DNA from: Perognathus longimembris pacificus
Taxonomy: Eukaryota > Chordata > Mammalia > Rodentia > Heteromyidae
Direction: 5' to 3'
Assembly: GCF_023159225.1 (NCBI RefSeq)
Contig: NC_063188.1
Span: forward strand, 12,917,086 to 12,981,085
DNA: 64,000 nt
Shown here: piece after piece, positions 63,720 through 64,000 of the stretch
How the letters are laid out: each line of letters opens with the position of its first letter
How positions within the stretch are numbered: position 1 is the first letter of the stretch
Notes under the pieces: generated by a model
Database searches by the model: none
What the model saw: the letters and a program-made list of their open reading frames with translations, nothing else
Told to the model about the DNA's origin: nothing
Translations under genes and position numbers: made by a program

Positions 63720-63960
63720 TGACCTTGGGCCCTTGATATATGACTGAGTCATATGGATATGCCTGACTCTGAGACCTCAGGCATGAGCTGAGACATGCTG
63801 CTGGGGTTCGTAGGTCTGAAGCTTGTATATGGCCTCCTGTGGGACTCTTCACCCCCAGAATCATGAGTGGATTCCTTTAATAAATGTCTATTTATATCTC
63901 TGCAGATTAGTCTATGTGATTGTGTCTCTAGAGAACCCTGAATAAAACAGAATGAATCTT
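63720..63960 (+). mobile_element. LTR-like remnant
   Basis: Ends with CTCTAGAGAACCCTGAATAA after an AATAAATG and resembles the 3' ends of old ERVL-type LTRs. Boundaries are uncertain. Confidence 0.35.
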
Positions 63961-64000
63961 TTTTTTCTTTTTTAGTTAGGACTAATTGCCTATGCCAATA

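Overview
This is nuclear DNA from a rodent, most likely a geomyoid (kangaroo rat, pocket mouse or pocket gopher group). The main evidence is about twenty copies of a dimeric SINE with an ID-like, tRNA-Ala-derived left half and a second tRNA-like right half. That structure matches the IDL-Geo SINE described from Geomyoidea. A second dimeric SINE joins a 7SL/B1-like left half to the same right half. L1 fragments, LTR remnants and long (CA)n, (GAAA)n and (ATAA)n tracts complete a mammalian background. I see no bacterial genes, CRISPR array or complete viral genes.

The window is dominated by a tandem array of paralogous multi-exon genes, all on the minus strand. I joined the exons from splice sites, reading phases and paralogue alignment. 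Five copies keep coding exons; I call them E (0.5-4.1 kb), D (19.9-22.7 kb), C (25.8-28.2 kb), B (40.1-45.0 kb) and A (52.9-55.3 kb). A sixth, F, survives only as intron-1 and promoter sequence (about 9.3-18.7 kb). Each gene appears to have an untranslated first exon. The start codon lies a few bases into exon 2, and four further exons follow with phases 1-1-1-2. Predicted products are about 147-216 residues: a charged, NLS-like N-terminus, a variable linker, and a C-terminal helical segment of the form YExxxxLLEE. I do not recognise the family and give no gene symbols.

The copies differ strikingly in coding content. E has a fivefold 36-bp repeat inside exon 4 and an acidic tract. B has gained an AT-hook-like motif and has a dead exon 3. 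A has lost a splice donor and a splice acceptor but keeps an open frame through both. C has lost its last-exon acceptor. D has a shifted start codon and no nearby promoter module.

Five homologous promoter modules lie 5' of E, F, C, B and A. They share scattered ETS-, NRF1-, NF-Y- and YY1-like sites. The module of C has expanded into two tandem arrays: a C-rich 39-bp minisatellite (30.1-31.3 kb) and about thirty 32-33 bp units built on a YY1-like AAAATGGCGGGG motif (31.6-32.6 kb).

The rest is intronic or intergenic: a degenerate L1 ORF2 (36.3-38.5 kb), two solo LTRs (10.5 and 11.1 kb), a retroposed 5' half of tRNA-Glu (52.3 kb), many SINEs, and stretches in which I recognise nothing.
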